DNA of 51,279 nt from JANLIQ01 sp964362925 (GCA_964362925.1 CAYIGA010000001.1:1-51279), one strand, 5' to 3'. Counted from the stretch's first letter, positions 42,294 through 50,129 are shown. The notes: a model not told the origin generated them from the letters alone. Made by a program: numbers and translations.

Positions 42294-43123
42294 CTCTGAC
42301 GCAAATTTTTGAGAATGTCGACATTCGGCTTGTCAGGTCCTTTGTCGTCAAAACCAGGAACTTCTAGGTAACTAGCCAGATTTTGCCAGCGAGAATCGTT
42401 AACAATATGACCGAACGGCTGACTGCCTAAGAAGCCCTGACCAATATTTTCGTGGCGGTCGCGCTTGGCGCCAAGATCAAACTTAGAGTCGTTGAAGTGC
42501 CAGCAAAAAACTTTGTCCAGGCCAATCAAGCGTTCAACCTGATTAACATATGCTTTGTACCCGTCTGTTGTTTTGAGATCGTAGCCAGCGGCAAAAGCGT
42601 GACAGGTATCCAAACAAACGCCAACTCTTGATTGGTCAGACGACGAATTGATTAGCCAAGCCAAGTCCTCTAGCTTACCGCCGATGGTCGAGCCGGCCGA
42701 ATTTTCATAAATTAACTTTGACTCCGGTGGTGTTTCGGTCAATATTTCGGCAATAATATCTTTAATTTGGGTTTGATTACCAATTTCGCCATTAGTGTAC
42801 GAGCCAGGATGAAATATTGTGCCGACGATGCCAAGTTTCTCGGCCAAACGCAAAGTTTCGATTAAGGCCGTTTTTGTTTTTAAAACATTGGCTTCGTCGT
42901 TACCAGCTAAGTTAGTTAAATAGATGCCGTGAAATATAACTTGTTGAAAAGATTTCGCCCATTCGGTTTTGAACCAAGAACATTGGCCATCATCCCAGCC
43001 ACGAATCTTCCACTGTAGGGGGGCAGATGGGAATATCTGCAGAGCTTCAGCACCAATTTCTAAACCCTTACTGATCGCCGTCTTTAGCCCGCCGGCGGTG
43101 GAAACATGAGCGCCAATATACAT
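42290..43123 (-). CDS. nfo: Deoxyribonuclease IV (AP endonuclease)
   Basis: Zinc-dependent AP endonuclease of base-excision repair, TIM-barrel fold, 277 residues from ATG 43123. Motifs: YIGAHVSTAGG, FHPGSYTNG, IYENSAGSTIGGKLEDL (second Glu-bearing strand), VCLDTCHAFAAGYDL and HFNDSKFDLGAKRDRHENIGQG, covering the metal-binding His, Glu and Asp residues. The 19 codons upstream of this ATG lie across the promoter and are excluded. TAGAAT ends 7 bases before the ATG. It shares its short upstream region with the divergent gene at 43192. Confidence 0.96.
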   Translation of the reverse strand: MYIGAHVSTAGGLKTAISKGLEIGAEALQIFPSAPLQWKIRGWDDGQCSWFKTEWAKSFQQVIFHGIYLTNLAGNDEANVLKTKTALIETLRLAEKLGIVGTIFHPGSYTNGEIGNQTQIKDIIAEILTETPPESKLIYENSAGSTIGGKLEDLAWLINSSSDQSRVGVCLDTCHAFAAGYDLKTTDGYKAYVNQVERLIGLDKVFCWHFNDSKFDLGAKRDRHENIGQGFLGSQPFGHIVNDSRWQNLASYLEVPGFDDKGPDKPNVDILKNLRQS

Positions 43124-43127
43124 TGAT

Positions 43128-43155
43128 TTGATTCTAGCGGATTTTGGGCTATGTT
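43128..43155. promoter_or_regulatory. Overlapping divergent promoters of nfo and the 43192 gene
   Basis: Plus strand: TTGATT (43128-43133), 16-base spacer, TATGTT (43150-43155). Minus strand: TAGAAT (43131-43136), 7 bases before the nfo ATG. The nfo -10 box overlaps the -35 box of the other gene, so the two polymerases would compete. Confidence 0.6.
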
Positions 43156-43191
43156 GAGAATAAGTTCGCACCAATTCCAAGGAGAGGTCGG

Positions 43192-43551
43192 ATGGGGCTT
43201 GTTAGCCGCGATAGCAAGGAAACTCCGTTGCAGGAAGCTAATAATGGCCTGATCAACGATGATCCGAATGGAGCAGGCGATGACAATCAAGACGGTAGGC
43301 ATCGCTTCCGCGAGCATGGTAATCCGGAGGAGGAAGAAGTTCGGGCGATTCTCGAAGGCGGACACGTCCTTAACGAGGCGGAGGTCAGGGAGATCCACAA
43401 AATCATCTCTGCCAGCCTGGAACAGATTGTATCGGGGATGCATTTCCGAGACGATCTCTACTTACATGATCTCGGAATCGCCCTGAAGGCTGTTGCTTCT
43501 CCTTCCAAGACCCCCGAACAGCCGACCCTGCCTTGGTCAAGAACAGGCTAG
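43192..43551 (+). CDS. Unknown small acidic protein
   Basis: 119 residues from ATG 43192, set by AAGGAG 7 bases upstream. N-terminal half is disordered and polar (NNGLINDDPNGAGDDNQDG), followed by two helices rich in Glu, Ile and Leu (PEEEEVRAILEGGHVLNEAE, REIHKIISASLEQIVSG) and a Pro/Ser tail (SKTPEQPTLPW). No family recognised, no signal or membrane segment. Stand-alone gene with its own promoter and a very strong terminator, the same format as several other lineage-specific genes in this window. Confidence 0.65.
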   Translation: MGLVSRDSKETPLQEANNGLINDDPNGAGDDNQDGRHRFREHGNPEEEEVRAILEGGHVLNEAEVREIHKIISASLEQIVSGMHFRDDLYLHDLGIALKAVASPSKTPEQPTLPWSRTG

Positions 43552-43555
43552 TCCC

Positions 43556-43597
43556 GGCCGCTGATTCGCCATTCGGGCCAATCAGCGGCCAATCTTT
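43556..43597 (+). terminator. Terminator after the 43192 gene
   Basis: Perfect 11-bp stem GGCCGCTGATT / AATCAGCGGCC (43556-43566 and 43580-43590) with a 13-base loop, followed by AATCTTT. It starts 4 bases after the stop codon and may serve the convergent sodA as well. Confidence 0.75.
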
Positions 43598-43609
43598 ACT
43601 TGCGTCGCT

Positions 43610-44194
43610 TTACTTCCTGCCTTGGCGGAAAAATTCTGCCACCTTAGACCAGTCAAGATTGTTGAAAAACGCTTCCAGGTAATCAGCCCGTTTGGTTTGA
43701 AAATCCAAGTAGTAGGCGTGTTCGTAAACATCAATCGCTAAAATCGGTACGGCGTTCCAAATTGGAAAGGTGTTTTGGGCGTCGCCGAGATAATTAAATA
43801 GCTTGCCAAAGTCGCGATCGTAAGCTAGCCAGGCCCAGCCGCGAGCGGCCATCGCCGTCGCCTTAATATCGGATTGCCAGTTTTCGTAAGAGCCGAAATC
43901 TTTCTCAAGCGCTGATCGCAGATCGCCAGACGGTTCGCCACCCTGGCCTCCAAGGTGTTCAAAATACAACTCGTGATTTTTGACCCCGCCGATGGCGAAC
44001 GACAGGTCGGTCTTAAGGGAACGAAGATCGGAAAATGTCTGATTGGCCGTCGTTTTGTCAGCCGTCGCCAAACGCTCGGTAATCTCGTTGTATTTTTTAA
44101 TATAACCCTCGTACAACTTGTAGTGCTCGGTCATCGTCCGCTCGCTGATGCCGTTCAAGGCCATGATCGAAGAGAATTCCTTGGCTATCAACAT
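43610..44194 (-). CDS. sodA: Superoxide dismutase, Fe/Mn family
   Basis: Converts superoxide to oxygen and peroxide in the cytoplasm. 194 residues. Probable metal ligands are His of TMTEHYKLYEGY, His of KNHELYFEHLGG, and Asp and His of LAIDVYEHAYYLD; the segment WAWLAYDRDFGKL precedes the last two. The first helix reads EHYKLYEGY where classical Fe/Mn enzymes have HHxxHHxxY, so outer-sphere residues differ. Metal preference cannot be told. TAATAT ends six bases before ATG 44194, another leaderless layout. An enzyme for oxygen stress is notable in a presumed anaerobic, host-associated lineage. Confidence 0.93.
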   Translation of the reverse strand: MLIAKEFSSIMALNGISERTMTEHYKLYEGYIKKYNEITERLATADKTTANQTFSDLRSLKTDLSFAIGGVKNHELYFEHLGGQGGEPSGDLRSALEKDFGSYENWQSDIKATAMAARGWAWLAYDRDFGKLFNYLGDAQNTFPIWNAVPILAIDVYEHAYYLDFQTKRADYLEAFFNNLDWSKVAEFFRQGRK

Positions 44195-44200
44195 ACTTCC

Positions 44201-44206
44201 ATATTA
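44201..44206 (-). promoter_or_regulatory. sodA -10 box, leaderless type
   Basis: TAATAT six bases before ATG 44194; predicted transcription start is the A of the ATG. The GGAAG between them could alternatively act as a weak ribosome site if transcription starts further upstream. Confidence 0.5.
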
Positions 44207-44219
44207 AGTAACTCCGGTC

Positions 44220-44248
44220 TTGATTTCAATGCCTAAAAATGATACTAT
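44220..44248 (+). promoter_or_regulatory. Promoter of the RuvC-like gene
   Basis: TTGATT (44220-44225), 17-base spacer ending TGA, TACTAT (44243-44248): an extended -10 promoter. The start near 44255 leaves a 29-base leader with AGAGGA. Confidence 0.75.
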
Positions 44249-44283
44249 CAGACAATCACGTCACAGATCAGAGGATCCAAACG

Positions 44284-44856
44284 ATGCCCTTTCAAGCAGT
44301 CAATGAGCCGGATTTGGCGATCGGGATTGACCCGGGAAAAAAAAAGACCGGGGTAGCGACTCAGCTGAAAAATGGGATAGTCGAGTTAGTCACGGTTTAC
44401 AAGAAACGTGAAGATCCGATCGCCACCATGAGAGGGATCTGGAAGCGATTAAACTGTCAGGCTGATTGGAAAATACTCGTCGCTATCGAGCTCCCCGAAA
44501 AAAGAAAAGGTGGCAAGCAACTTCTCTCCAGGGCGATATGGATTGACGCCCGCAAGGAAGCAAGTATTTGGAGAATAGCGGCCGAAAGCGTCTTCGGTCT
44601 AGAGGTTATCATCTGTAATGTCAGACCCAATGATAGACATCCGATGATACCTTTGACTCGGACCTATCCTGACGACCATGTCAGGGATGCCGCGGCAGTC
44701 CTGAAGATCGCTCGGAATCGTTTTATGGGTGGGGAGACGCAACCGATGATTATGAAGAATGGAGTAATAAGGACACTCAGTCGTCGCCATCAACGTCGGC
44801 GACCGTATCAGAGGGAGAGCAACAGAGACCGCAAAAGAAGTTCTGACGACGAATAA
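44284..44856 (+). CDS. RuvC-like RNase H-fold nuclease
   Basis: 190 residues from ATG 44284, chosen for AGAGGA 8-9 bases upstream and because the 15 codons before it overlap the promoter. The RuvC catalytic pattern is visible: Asp in LAIGIDPGKKKTGVAT, Glu in ILVAIELPEK, and the acidic pair in DDHVRDAAAVLKIA. The tail is very basic (RRHQRRRPYQRESNRDRKR), likely for DNA contact. It is more divergent than a housekeeping RuvC and lacks ruvA or ruvB beside it, so it may be a phage-type resolvase or another structure-specific nuclease. Single gene with its own promoter and terminator. Confidence 0.78.
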   Translation: MPFQAVNEPDLAIGIDPGKKKTGVATQLKNGIVELVTVYKKREDPIATMRGIWKRLNCQADWKILVAIELPEKRKGGKQLLSRAIWIDARKEASIWRIAAESVFGLEVIICNVRPNDRHPMIPLTRTYPDDHVRDAAAVLKIARNRFMGGETQPMIMKNGVIRTLSRRHQRRRPYQRESNRDRKRSSDDE

Positions 44857-44861
44857 CCCTG

Positions 44862-44888
44862 AGCCAGCCGAGTTTAGCTCGGCTGGCT
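44862..44888 (+). terminator. Terminator between convergent genes
   Basis: Perfect 11-bp stem AGCCAGCCGAG / CTCGGCTGGCT with loop TTTAG, starting 6 bases after the RuvC-like stop. Its right arm overlaps the last codons of the convergent cysteine desulfurase gene. Confidence 0.8.
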
Positions 44889-46007
44889 GATCTCTTTTAG
44901 GGCCAAAATTATTCGCTCTATATCATTTTTTGAGGTTGGCCGGCCAAGAGAAATCCGGATCGTTTTATTAATCTGTTCGCTTGTCAGACCAATGGCGGCT
45001 AAGACATGAGAGTCGGTCAGTGATTTGGCGCTACAAGCTGAACCGGAGGAAACGGCGATGCCTTGTTGATCGAGCGCTTTGACCAAATTAGTTTCTGTGG
45101 TCGGCACGATAACGGAAAGATGATTTGGTAGTCGGGGCGCGGTTTTAGCGTTAATTTGACAGCCCAAGACTTCTAAGCTTGTTCGCAATTGGTCACGAAG
45201 CTGACCGATCTTTTTGAAATCGGCACTCCGACTCCTTAAAGAAATCTCACATGCCTTAGCCAGCCCGGCTATACCGGGCACATTTTCCGTACCACTTCGG
45301 AGCGATTTTTCTTGCCCTCCACCGTAAACTATCGGAAAAATCTGGACGCTGGACCTGACAAAAAGCGCTGCCACCCCCCTTGGACCGTAGAGCTTACCGC
45401 CATTAAACGTTAGTAAGTCAACACCTAGTGTTTCAGTATTTAATTCCAGCCAAGCCGCCGCTTGACAGGCATCGGTGTGAAAATAGATGCCGTGAACACG
45501 GGCAATATTGGCAAAATTCTTGATTGCTTGGATAACACCAATTTCCGAATTGGCCAAATGGATACTGGCTAGAATTGTTTCGGGGGTAACGGCATCGGCA
45601 AAATCTTCAACCGAAATTCGGCCAGCACGATTAACCGGCAAGTAGGTAACGTCAAAGCCATCTCGCTCTAAGGCCTGAGCGGCGTTTAAGACACTTGGGT
45701 GTTCAATGGCCGAAGTAATAATATGGTTGCCTTTTTGACGATTGGCCCGAGCTACCCCAATCAGAGCTAAGTTATTTGACTCCGTTCCCGAGGCGGTGAA
45801 ATAGACTTCATCTGGTCGACACTGGAGAAATTGGGCAATTTCGGTTCGAGATTGATTAAGACTCATTTCGGCCGCCGCCCCAAAACCATGAAGACTCGAT
45901 GGATTGCCGACTAGGGCTTCGTTAACTTCGGCCAGTCGGCCGATGACCCGACTGTCAGTTGGGGTTGAGGCGGCATAATCGGCGTAAACTAAAACTGATT
46001 CCGACAT
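44874..46007 (-). CDS. Cysteine desulfurase, IscS/NifS family
   Basis: PLP enzyme that releases sulfur from cysteine for Fe-S clusters and tRNA thiolation; 377 residues. The start is set at ATG 46007 (MSESVLVYADYAAS): TAAAAT ends 7 bases before it and overlaps the ATG at 46016 that would add three residues. Motifs: TASGTESNNLAL, HTDACQAA, the PLP lysine in FNGGKLYGPRG (SGHK in most relatives) and the active cysteine in SGSACSAKSL. No iscU or sufU scaffold gene is beside it in the window. Confidence 0.94.
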   Translation of the reverse strand: MSESVLVYADYAASTPTDSRVIGRLAEVNEALVGNPSSLHGFGAAAEMSLNQSRTEIAQFLQCRPDEVYFTASGTESNNLALIGVARANRQKGNHIITSAIEHPSVLNAAQALERDGFDVTYLPVNRAGRISVEDFADAVTPETILASIHLANSEIGVIQAIKNFANIARVHGIYFHTDACQAAAWLELNTETLGVDLLTFNGGKLYGPRGVAALFVRSSVQIFPIVYGGGQEKSLRSGTENVPGIAGLAKACEISLRSRSADFKKIGQLRDQLRTSLEVLGCQINAKTAPRLPNHLSVIVPTTETNLVKALDQQGIAVSSGSACSAKSLTDSHVLAAIGLTSEQINKTIRISLGRPTSKNDIERIILALKEISQPS

Positions 46008-46014
46008 TCGAGGC

Positions 46015-46020
46015 ATTTTA
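46015..46020 (-). promoter_or_regulatory. Cysteine desulfurase -10 box, leaderless type
   Basis: TAAAAT, 7 bases before ATG 46007. The box includes the upstream in-frame ATG, which therefore cannot be in the mRNA if this promoter is used. Confidence 0.55.
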
Positions 46021-46047
46021 GCAATTTCACAGCCCCAAAATCAACCC

Positions 46048-46743
46048 TCAATCACTTTCCGTCGACAGAACCGCCACTTTGGTTCTGTCACGAAGGAGGT
46101 TTTGGAAACGGTTGGCCTCGACCACCGACCCAAGAATTTTGCCGTAATGCATCGGAATGGCCAAATCCGGCTCGATCAATTCAGTCGCTTTAACCGCCTC
46201 GTCTACCGTCATTACAAAGGTGCCAGAGATTGGCAGAAAGGCAACGTCAATTTTTTTAGCCATTTCCATTTCGGGAATTAAATCGGTGTCACCGGCGTGA
46301 TAGAAACGGAGATTCTTCGCCTTTTCCAAAGTTACTTCCACCACAAAACCAACCCCGCCCAAAATTTTTGGGTGAAAGACTTCATTCGGCGTCCGAAATT
46401 TATCGACGTTGTAAGCCGGAATTGCCCAATAGGTAATCGGGCCAGAGGTGACTTTGTCCGACCCGTTGTAGGGATCTAATTGATTGGCAAATTCCGACAA
46501 TTCACCGGCACAACATTGGGGCGCCACGACTCGCGATTTTGGCCCAAGCAACTTACGGATCGACGGAACATCGCAGTGATCAAAATGGGGGTGAGAAATG
46601 AAGATAAAATCGACTGACGCCAAATCGCCGTAATAGTCATACGGATCAAAAACGAAACTAACAGCTGGTTCGGTTGAAGAAACTAGAAAACCATCGTGTC
46701 CCAAAGCCGTGATGGTTGCTCCTTTGTAGATTGTTTGGCGCAT
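46048..46743 (-). CDS. Metallo-beta-lactamase-fold hydrolase (UlaG-like)
   Basis: 231 residues. The metal motif HPHFDH lies in FIFISHPHFDHCDVPSIRKL (quoted in full, 20 residues), followed by YHAGDTDLIPEM and IPMHYGKILG, the set expected for the UPF0173/UlaG branch. The natural substrate is unknown; family members hydrolyse lactones or phosphodiester-like bonds. The ATG shares one base with the TAA of gapA (TAATG), so it is translationally coupled to gapA and its job may be linked to sugar metabolism. Confidence 0.9.
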   Translation of the reverse strand: MRQTIYKGATITALGHDGFLVSSTEPAVSFVFDPYDYYGDLASVDFIFISHPHFDHCDVPSIRKLLGPKSRVVAPQCCAGELSEFANQLDPYNGSDKVTSGPITYWAIPAYNVDKFRTPNEVFHPKILGGVGFVVEVTLEKAKNLRFYHAGDTDLIPEMEMAKKIDVAFLPISGTFVMTVDEAVKATELIEPDLAIPMHYGKILGSVVEANRFQNLLRDRTKVAVLSTESD

Positions 46744-47744
46744 TACTTCCCTGTCAGAATGGCTAGCTCAACTAAACGATTGGAATAGCCAAATTCATTA
46801 TCGTACCAGGCGATGACCTTGACCATATCGCCGTCGATCACTTTGGTTAGGGCGGCGTCAACAATTGCTGAAGCCGGATTGCCGACGATGTCGTGAGAAA
46901 CTAGCGGCACGGTGGTGTATTCTAAAATACCTTTGAAGCGCGGTTCGGTGGACGCCGTTTTTAGCGCAACGTTGACTTCTTCAACGGTCGTTTTCTTTTT
47001 GACGATAAAAGTAATGTCGGAGAGCGAACCGACGGGCGTGGGAACACGGATGGCCAAGCCGTCAAATAATCCTTTGAGTTCGGGAATGACCTCGGTTGTA
47101 GAGATGGCGGCGCCGGTGGTGGTCGGGACGATATTCTCGGCCGCGGCCCGGGCTCGGCGTAAGTCCGAGTGTGGCCCGTCCTGGAGATTTTGGTCGGCGG
47201 TATAGGAATGGATAGTTGTCATCATCGCTTTCAAAACACCAAACTCGCGGTTGATAACGGCAACCACCGGGGCGACGGAGTTGGTCGTGCAGGAGGCGTT
47301 GGAGATGATCGGATCGTCGGAACTCAAGTCGTCTTCGTTGACGGAAATAATATGGGTTGACATTGAGCCTTTGGGCGGGGCGGAGATGACCACCCGCTTG
47401 GCGCCAGCTTGGATGTGGGCCATCGCCTGGACTCTTTCGGTGAAAAAGCCGGTGCATTCCAAGACGATGTCAACCCCTAGTTCGTCCCACGGCAGTATGG
47501 TCGGATCTTTTTCGGCATAGGTTGGAATTTTGGCGCCGTCAATAATCAAATGTTCGCCGTTCAGATCGGTGGAGATTTCGCCCGGCCAGATGCCGTAGTT
47601 AGAATCGTATTTAAATAGATGAGCTAGCGTAGCGTCATTGGTTAGATCGTTGATCGCCACTAATTTGGCGTCATTCCTCTTAAGTAAAATCTTCGCTGAA
47701 GTCCGCCCAATTCGGCCAAAACCGTTGATGGCGATATTGATCAT
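46743..47744 (-). CDS. gapA: Glyceraldehyde-3-phosphate dehydrogenase
   Basis: Glycolytic enzyme, 333 residues from ATG 47744 (MINIAINGFGRIGR); the 12 codons upstream lie in the promoter. Motifs: Rossmann INGFGRIGR, the catalytic cysteine in SNASCTTNSVAPV, HSYTADQNLQDG, RAAAENIVPTTTGA and the C-terminal WYDNEFGYSNR. First gene of a coupled pair with the metallo-hydrolase. The putative -10 TATGTT ends 7 bases before the ATG; a GAGG between them is too close (3 bases) to be a normal ribosome site. Confidence 0.97.
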   Translation of the reverse strand: MINIAINGFGRIGRTSAKILLKRNDAKLVAINDLTNDATLAHLFKYDSNYGIWPGEISTDLNGEHLIIDGAKIPTYAEKDPTILPWDELGVDIVLECTGFFTERVQAMAHIQAGAKRVVISAPPKGSMSTHIISVNEDDLSSDDPIISNASCTTNSVAPVVAVINREFGVLKAMMTTIHSYTADQNLQDGPHSDLRRARAAAENIVPTTTGAAISTTEVIPELKGLFDGLAIRVPTPVGSLSDITFIVKKKTTVEEVNVALKTASTEPRFKGILEYTTVPLVSHDIVGNPASAIVDAALTKVIDGDMVKVIAWYDNEFGYSNRLVELAILTGK

Positions 47745-47751
47745 TGTCCTC

Positions 47752-47780
47752 AACATATCTTTAAAGTCGACCCCTAGCAA
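47752..47780 (-). promoter_or_regulatory. gapA promoter, leaderless type
   Basis: TTGCTA (47775-47780), 17-base spacer, TATGTT (47752-47757); start expected at 47745, one base before the ATG. Confidence 0.6.
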
Positions 47781-47938
47781 CTGGCAGTTTGATACAACTT
47801 ACTCGCTAGCACATCACCACTTTTCTTGATCGAAAAAAGCTAGGTGGAATTAGGCCAAGGCCATTGACTTTTCGCCAGTTATATTATGGGAGCTTTATTT
47901 CCAGTCCCAAATGCGAACATTGTAGAAAGGAAGAGACA

Positions 47939-48142
47939 ATGGTTGGGTGGTGGATTCTTGGCTGGAGACTGTTTGCGGTACTGGTTGTACTAGGTGCGTT
48001 CAGCGGAGTTGGAAGCGGACTACAATATAGCCTACCTCAATCACTAGACTTTCCACGTTCTAGCCCCGGGGTGGACAACCTCCGAACAATTCGGGTAGCG
48101 GTTGCGCTTCGGGGCTTTTTTATGCATTCTTACATCGCCTAA
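47939..48142 (+). CDS. Possible small membrane protein, or a small RNA
   Basis: 67-codon frame from ATG 47939 with AAAGGA 8 bases upstream. The first 30 residues (MVGWWILGWRLFAVLVVLGA...) would make one membrane helix; the rest has no character. A rho-independent terminator (48062-48121) lies inside the frame, so most transcripts would end before the stop codon, which is odd for a gene. Either the frame is chance and the stretch is a small RNA ending in a three-tier hairpin, or the terminator is read through. Family not recognised. Confidence 0.35.
   Translation: MVGWWILGWRLFAVLVVLGAFSGVGSGLQYSLPQSLDFPRSSPGVDNLRTIRVAVALRGFFMHSYIA
48062..48121 (+). terminator. Three-tier terminator hairpin
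   Basis: Stacked stems AGCCCCG/CGGGGCT (48062-48068, 48110-48116), CAACC/GGTTG (48076-48080, 48100-48104) and CCGAA/TTCGG (48082-48086, 48090-48094) with loop CAA, then six T (48116-48121). A strong terminator; the internal stems are more elaborate than needed for termination alone. Confidence 0.75.
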
Positions 48143-48176
48143 CCATATCGCACCCCTGGGGTGCGATATGGTTAGG
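48138..48176. repeat. REP palindrome, copy 4 (complete)
   Basis: Longest copy: 19-base arms (48138-48156 and 48158-48176) perfectly complementary around one T, with the core CGCACCCCTGGGGTGCG at 48149-48165. It joins the CCATAT left flank of copy 1 and the TATGGTTAG right flank of copy 3. It lies in the gap after the terminator and 21 bases from the end of the aldolase gene. Confidence 0.85.
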
Positions 48177-48196
48177 GCTTGTAAATTACAAATATC

Positions 48197-49039
48197 TTAA
48201 ACTTTACCGTCACTACCAAAAAGTCGGATATGTCGAATTACTTCATCGCGGATTTCGTCGCGAGACGGGGCAAGTTCTTCTCTGGGGTCGTAGATGTCCG
48301 GATCTTTGAGGGTTCGTCGCAGTTCGCGAGTGAAGGCTAAGCGCAAATCGGTGTCAATATTTATTTTACAAACCCCCAGCGCTATCGCCGCGCCAATAAC
48401 CTTTTCGTCGGTGGACGAAGCTCCGTGTAACACCAGCGGTACCTCAACAACTTTGTTGATTTCTTTAAGTAAATCTAAATCAAGCTCTTCGTTCGGTAAT
48501 GGCTTGCCGTGAGTGGAGCCGATTGAGACGGCGAAAGCGTCAACGCTGGTCGCCTTTACAAATTGAGCCGCACGATGCGGGTCGGTAAAATGACCACGAT
48601 TGTCAGCGACATAGTCTTCGCGGCCGCCGATCTGATCTTCTTCGGCTTCAACACTAACTTTCCGACGATGAGCCCGAGCGGTGAAATCTTTAACAAACGG
48701 GATGCGCTCTTTTGGTTCCATTTTTGAAACATCGAGCATGACCGAGCTAAAGCCGATATCAACTGCCTTCTGGACTAACTCAAAGTTGCGACCGTGATCG
48801 AAATGAATCGCCACCGGAATGTCGGTTCGATCGGCCAAGGTCTTAGCGAGGGCAAAAGCCAAATCCAAGCCCATATAGTCAATCGTTTTTTCGCTTATTT
48901 GCAGAATAATTGGCGATCTCTCCTGATCGCCAGCCTCAACAATCGCCATGGCTGACTCTAGTGTCGTCATATTAAAGCCACCGATGGCGTACTTACCAAG
49001 GTCAGCTTGATGGAGAATATTAGAAAGATTAACGAGCAT
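48197..49039 (-). CDS. Class II fructose-bisphosphate aldolase family
   Basis: 280-residue zinc-dependent ketose-bisphosphate aldolase. Motifs: IGGFNMTTLE near the N-terminus, AIHFDHGRNFELVQKAVDIG with zinc ligand His, FSSVMLDVS, VSVEAEEDQIGG, STHGKPLP and LVLHGASST, and KINIDTDLRLAF with the phosphate-binding Asn/Asp. Whether it uses fructose- or tagatose-bisphosphate cannot be settled by eye. The start ATG 49039 overlaps the transketolase C gene by 11 bases, so it is coupled to the pentose-phosphate operon rpe-tktN-tktC. Confidence 0.93.
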   Translation of the reverse strand: MLVNLSNILHQADLGKYAIGGFNMTTLESAMAIVEAGDQERSPIILQISEKTIDYMGLDLAFALAKTLADRTDIPVAIHFDHGRNFELVQKAVDIGFSSVMLDVSKMEPKERIPFVKDFTARAHRRKVSVEAEEDQIGGREDYVADNRGHFTDPHRAAQFVKATSVDAFAVSIGSTHGKPLPNEELDLDLLKEINKVVEVPLVLHGASSTDEKVIGAAIALGVCKINIDTDLRLAFTRELRRTLKDPDIYDPREELAPSRDEIRDEVIRHIRLFGSDGKV

Positions 49040-50006
49040 CGCTTTTCCGTCTTAATACTCTTTTGATCGCGTGGACAATATCGCTGATGCCTAAATGATA
49101 GTACTCCATCAGCTCGCTAGGCTGGCCAGATTCGCCGAATGTATCCAAAACCCCAATTCGCTCCACTGGCACCGGATAATGATTGGCCAAAACTTCGGTC
49201 ACTGCCGAGCCAAGACCGCCGATAATTTGATGCTCTTCGGCGGTGACAATAGCGCCAGTTTCCTTGGCGGCGTCAATAATTGAGGTGGCGTCAATTGGCT
49301 TGACCGTGTGCATGTTCAACACCCGCACCGATATGCGGCTCTCTAACTCTTTGGCGGCCATAATCGCCCGATAAACCATCTGGCCGTTAGCGATAATAGT
49401 AACGTCATCGCCAGCCAAAATTGGCAAAGCTTTACCTAGTTCAAATGGAGTGTCGTCATTAGTAATAACCGGCGTTTTTTCCCGACCAAAGCGGATATAG
49501 CTCGGTCCAACGTGTCTGGCAATAGCAATGGTCGCTTTTTTAGCCTCAACTGAATCGGTCGGCACGACAACAATTAGATTAGGTAAAACGCGAGTAATGG
49601 CGATATCCTCGAGGGCTTGATGAGTCGCCCCATCTGGCCCGACGGAAATACCGGCATGGGCACCAACTATTTTCACATTTACCCGTGAATAGCATATACT
49701 AACTCTAATTTGATCCCAGTTGCGACCAGGCGAGAAGACAGCGTAAGAAGAGACAAACGGAATCTTTCCAGCCAAAGCCAGGCCAGCGGCCACACCGGCC
49801 ATGTTTTGCTCGGCCACCCCCATCTCAAAATATCGCTCGGGAAAGGCCTCGGCGAACGCTTGGACGCGAGTGCTTTCGACTAAATCGCCACAAAGGGCGA
49901 CAACATCGGGGTTAGTTTGGCCTAATTCAACCAGCCCCTGGCCAAAGCCATCACGGGGCGGAATCTCTTCATAGTTGTCGTGGTGGAGTGGGACTAGATA
50001 CTTCAT
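49029..50006 (-). CDS. Transketolase, C-terminal half
   Basis: 325 residues from ATG 50006 (MKYLVPLHHDNYEEIPPRD). Contains the pyrimidine-binding domain with the catalytic Glu in MGVAEQNMAGVAAGLAL, then AHAGISVGPDGATHQALEDI, and the transketolase C domain with EEHQIIGGLGSAV. It must pair with the N-terminal subunit encoded upstream to make a working thiamine-diphosphate enzyme. The nine codons before 50006 look like leader. It is separated from tktN by 123 bases of non-coding sequence, not just a stop codon, so the split is old and not a sequencing error. Confidence 0.95.
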   Translation of the reverse strand: MKYLVPLHHDNYEEIPPRDGFGQGLVELGQTNPDVVALCGDLVESTRVQAFAEAFPERYFEMGVAEQNMAGVAAGLALAGKIPFVSSYAVFSPGRNWDQIRVSICYSRVNVKIVGAHAGISVGPDGATHQALEDIAITRVLPNLIVVVPTDSVEAKKATIAIARHVGPSYIRFGREKTPVITNDDTPFELGKALPILAGDDVTIIANGQMVYRAIMAAKELESRISVRVLNMHTVKPIDATSIIDAAKETGAIVTAEEHQIIGGLGSAVTEVLANHYPVPVERIGVLDTFGESGQPSELMEYYHLGISDIVHAIKRVLRRKSDAR

Positions 50007-50129
50007 CTCAAAGCTTAAAGCACAAAATGACACTGCTATTTGGATAATTTTGGATTTTGGATTGTGATTTTGTCGCTTCGCTCCTAGCTCTCGCCGATAA
50101 GCGGCTCGACATCGACTGCGTACTCGCTT
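50007..50129. other. Intergenic tract between transketolase halves
   Basis: 123 bases with AT-rich words (TTTTGGATTTTGGATTGTGA) also found near 20020, then GTCGCTTCGCTCC, which resembles the GC part of the repeat at 20031-20114. No gene or terminator is evident. Confidence 0.45.
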
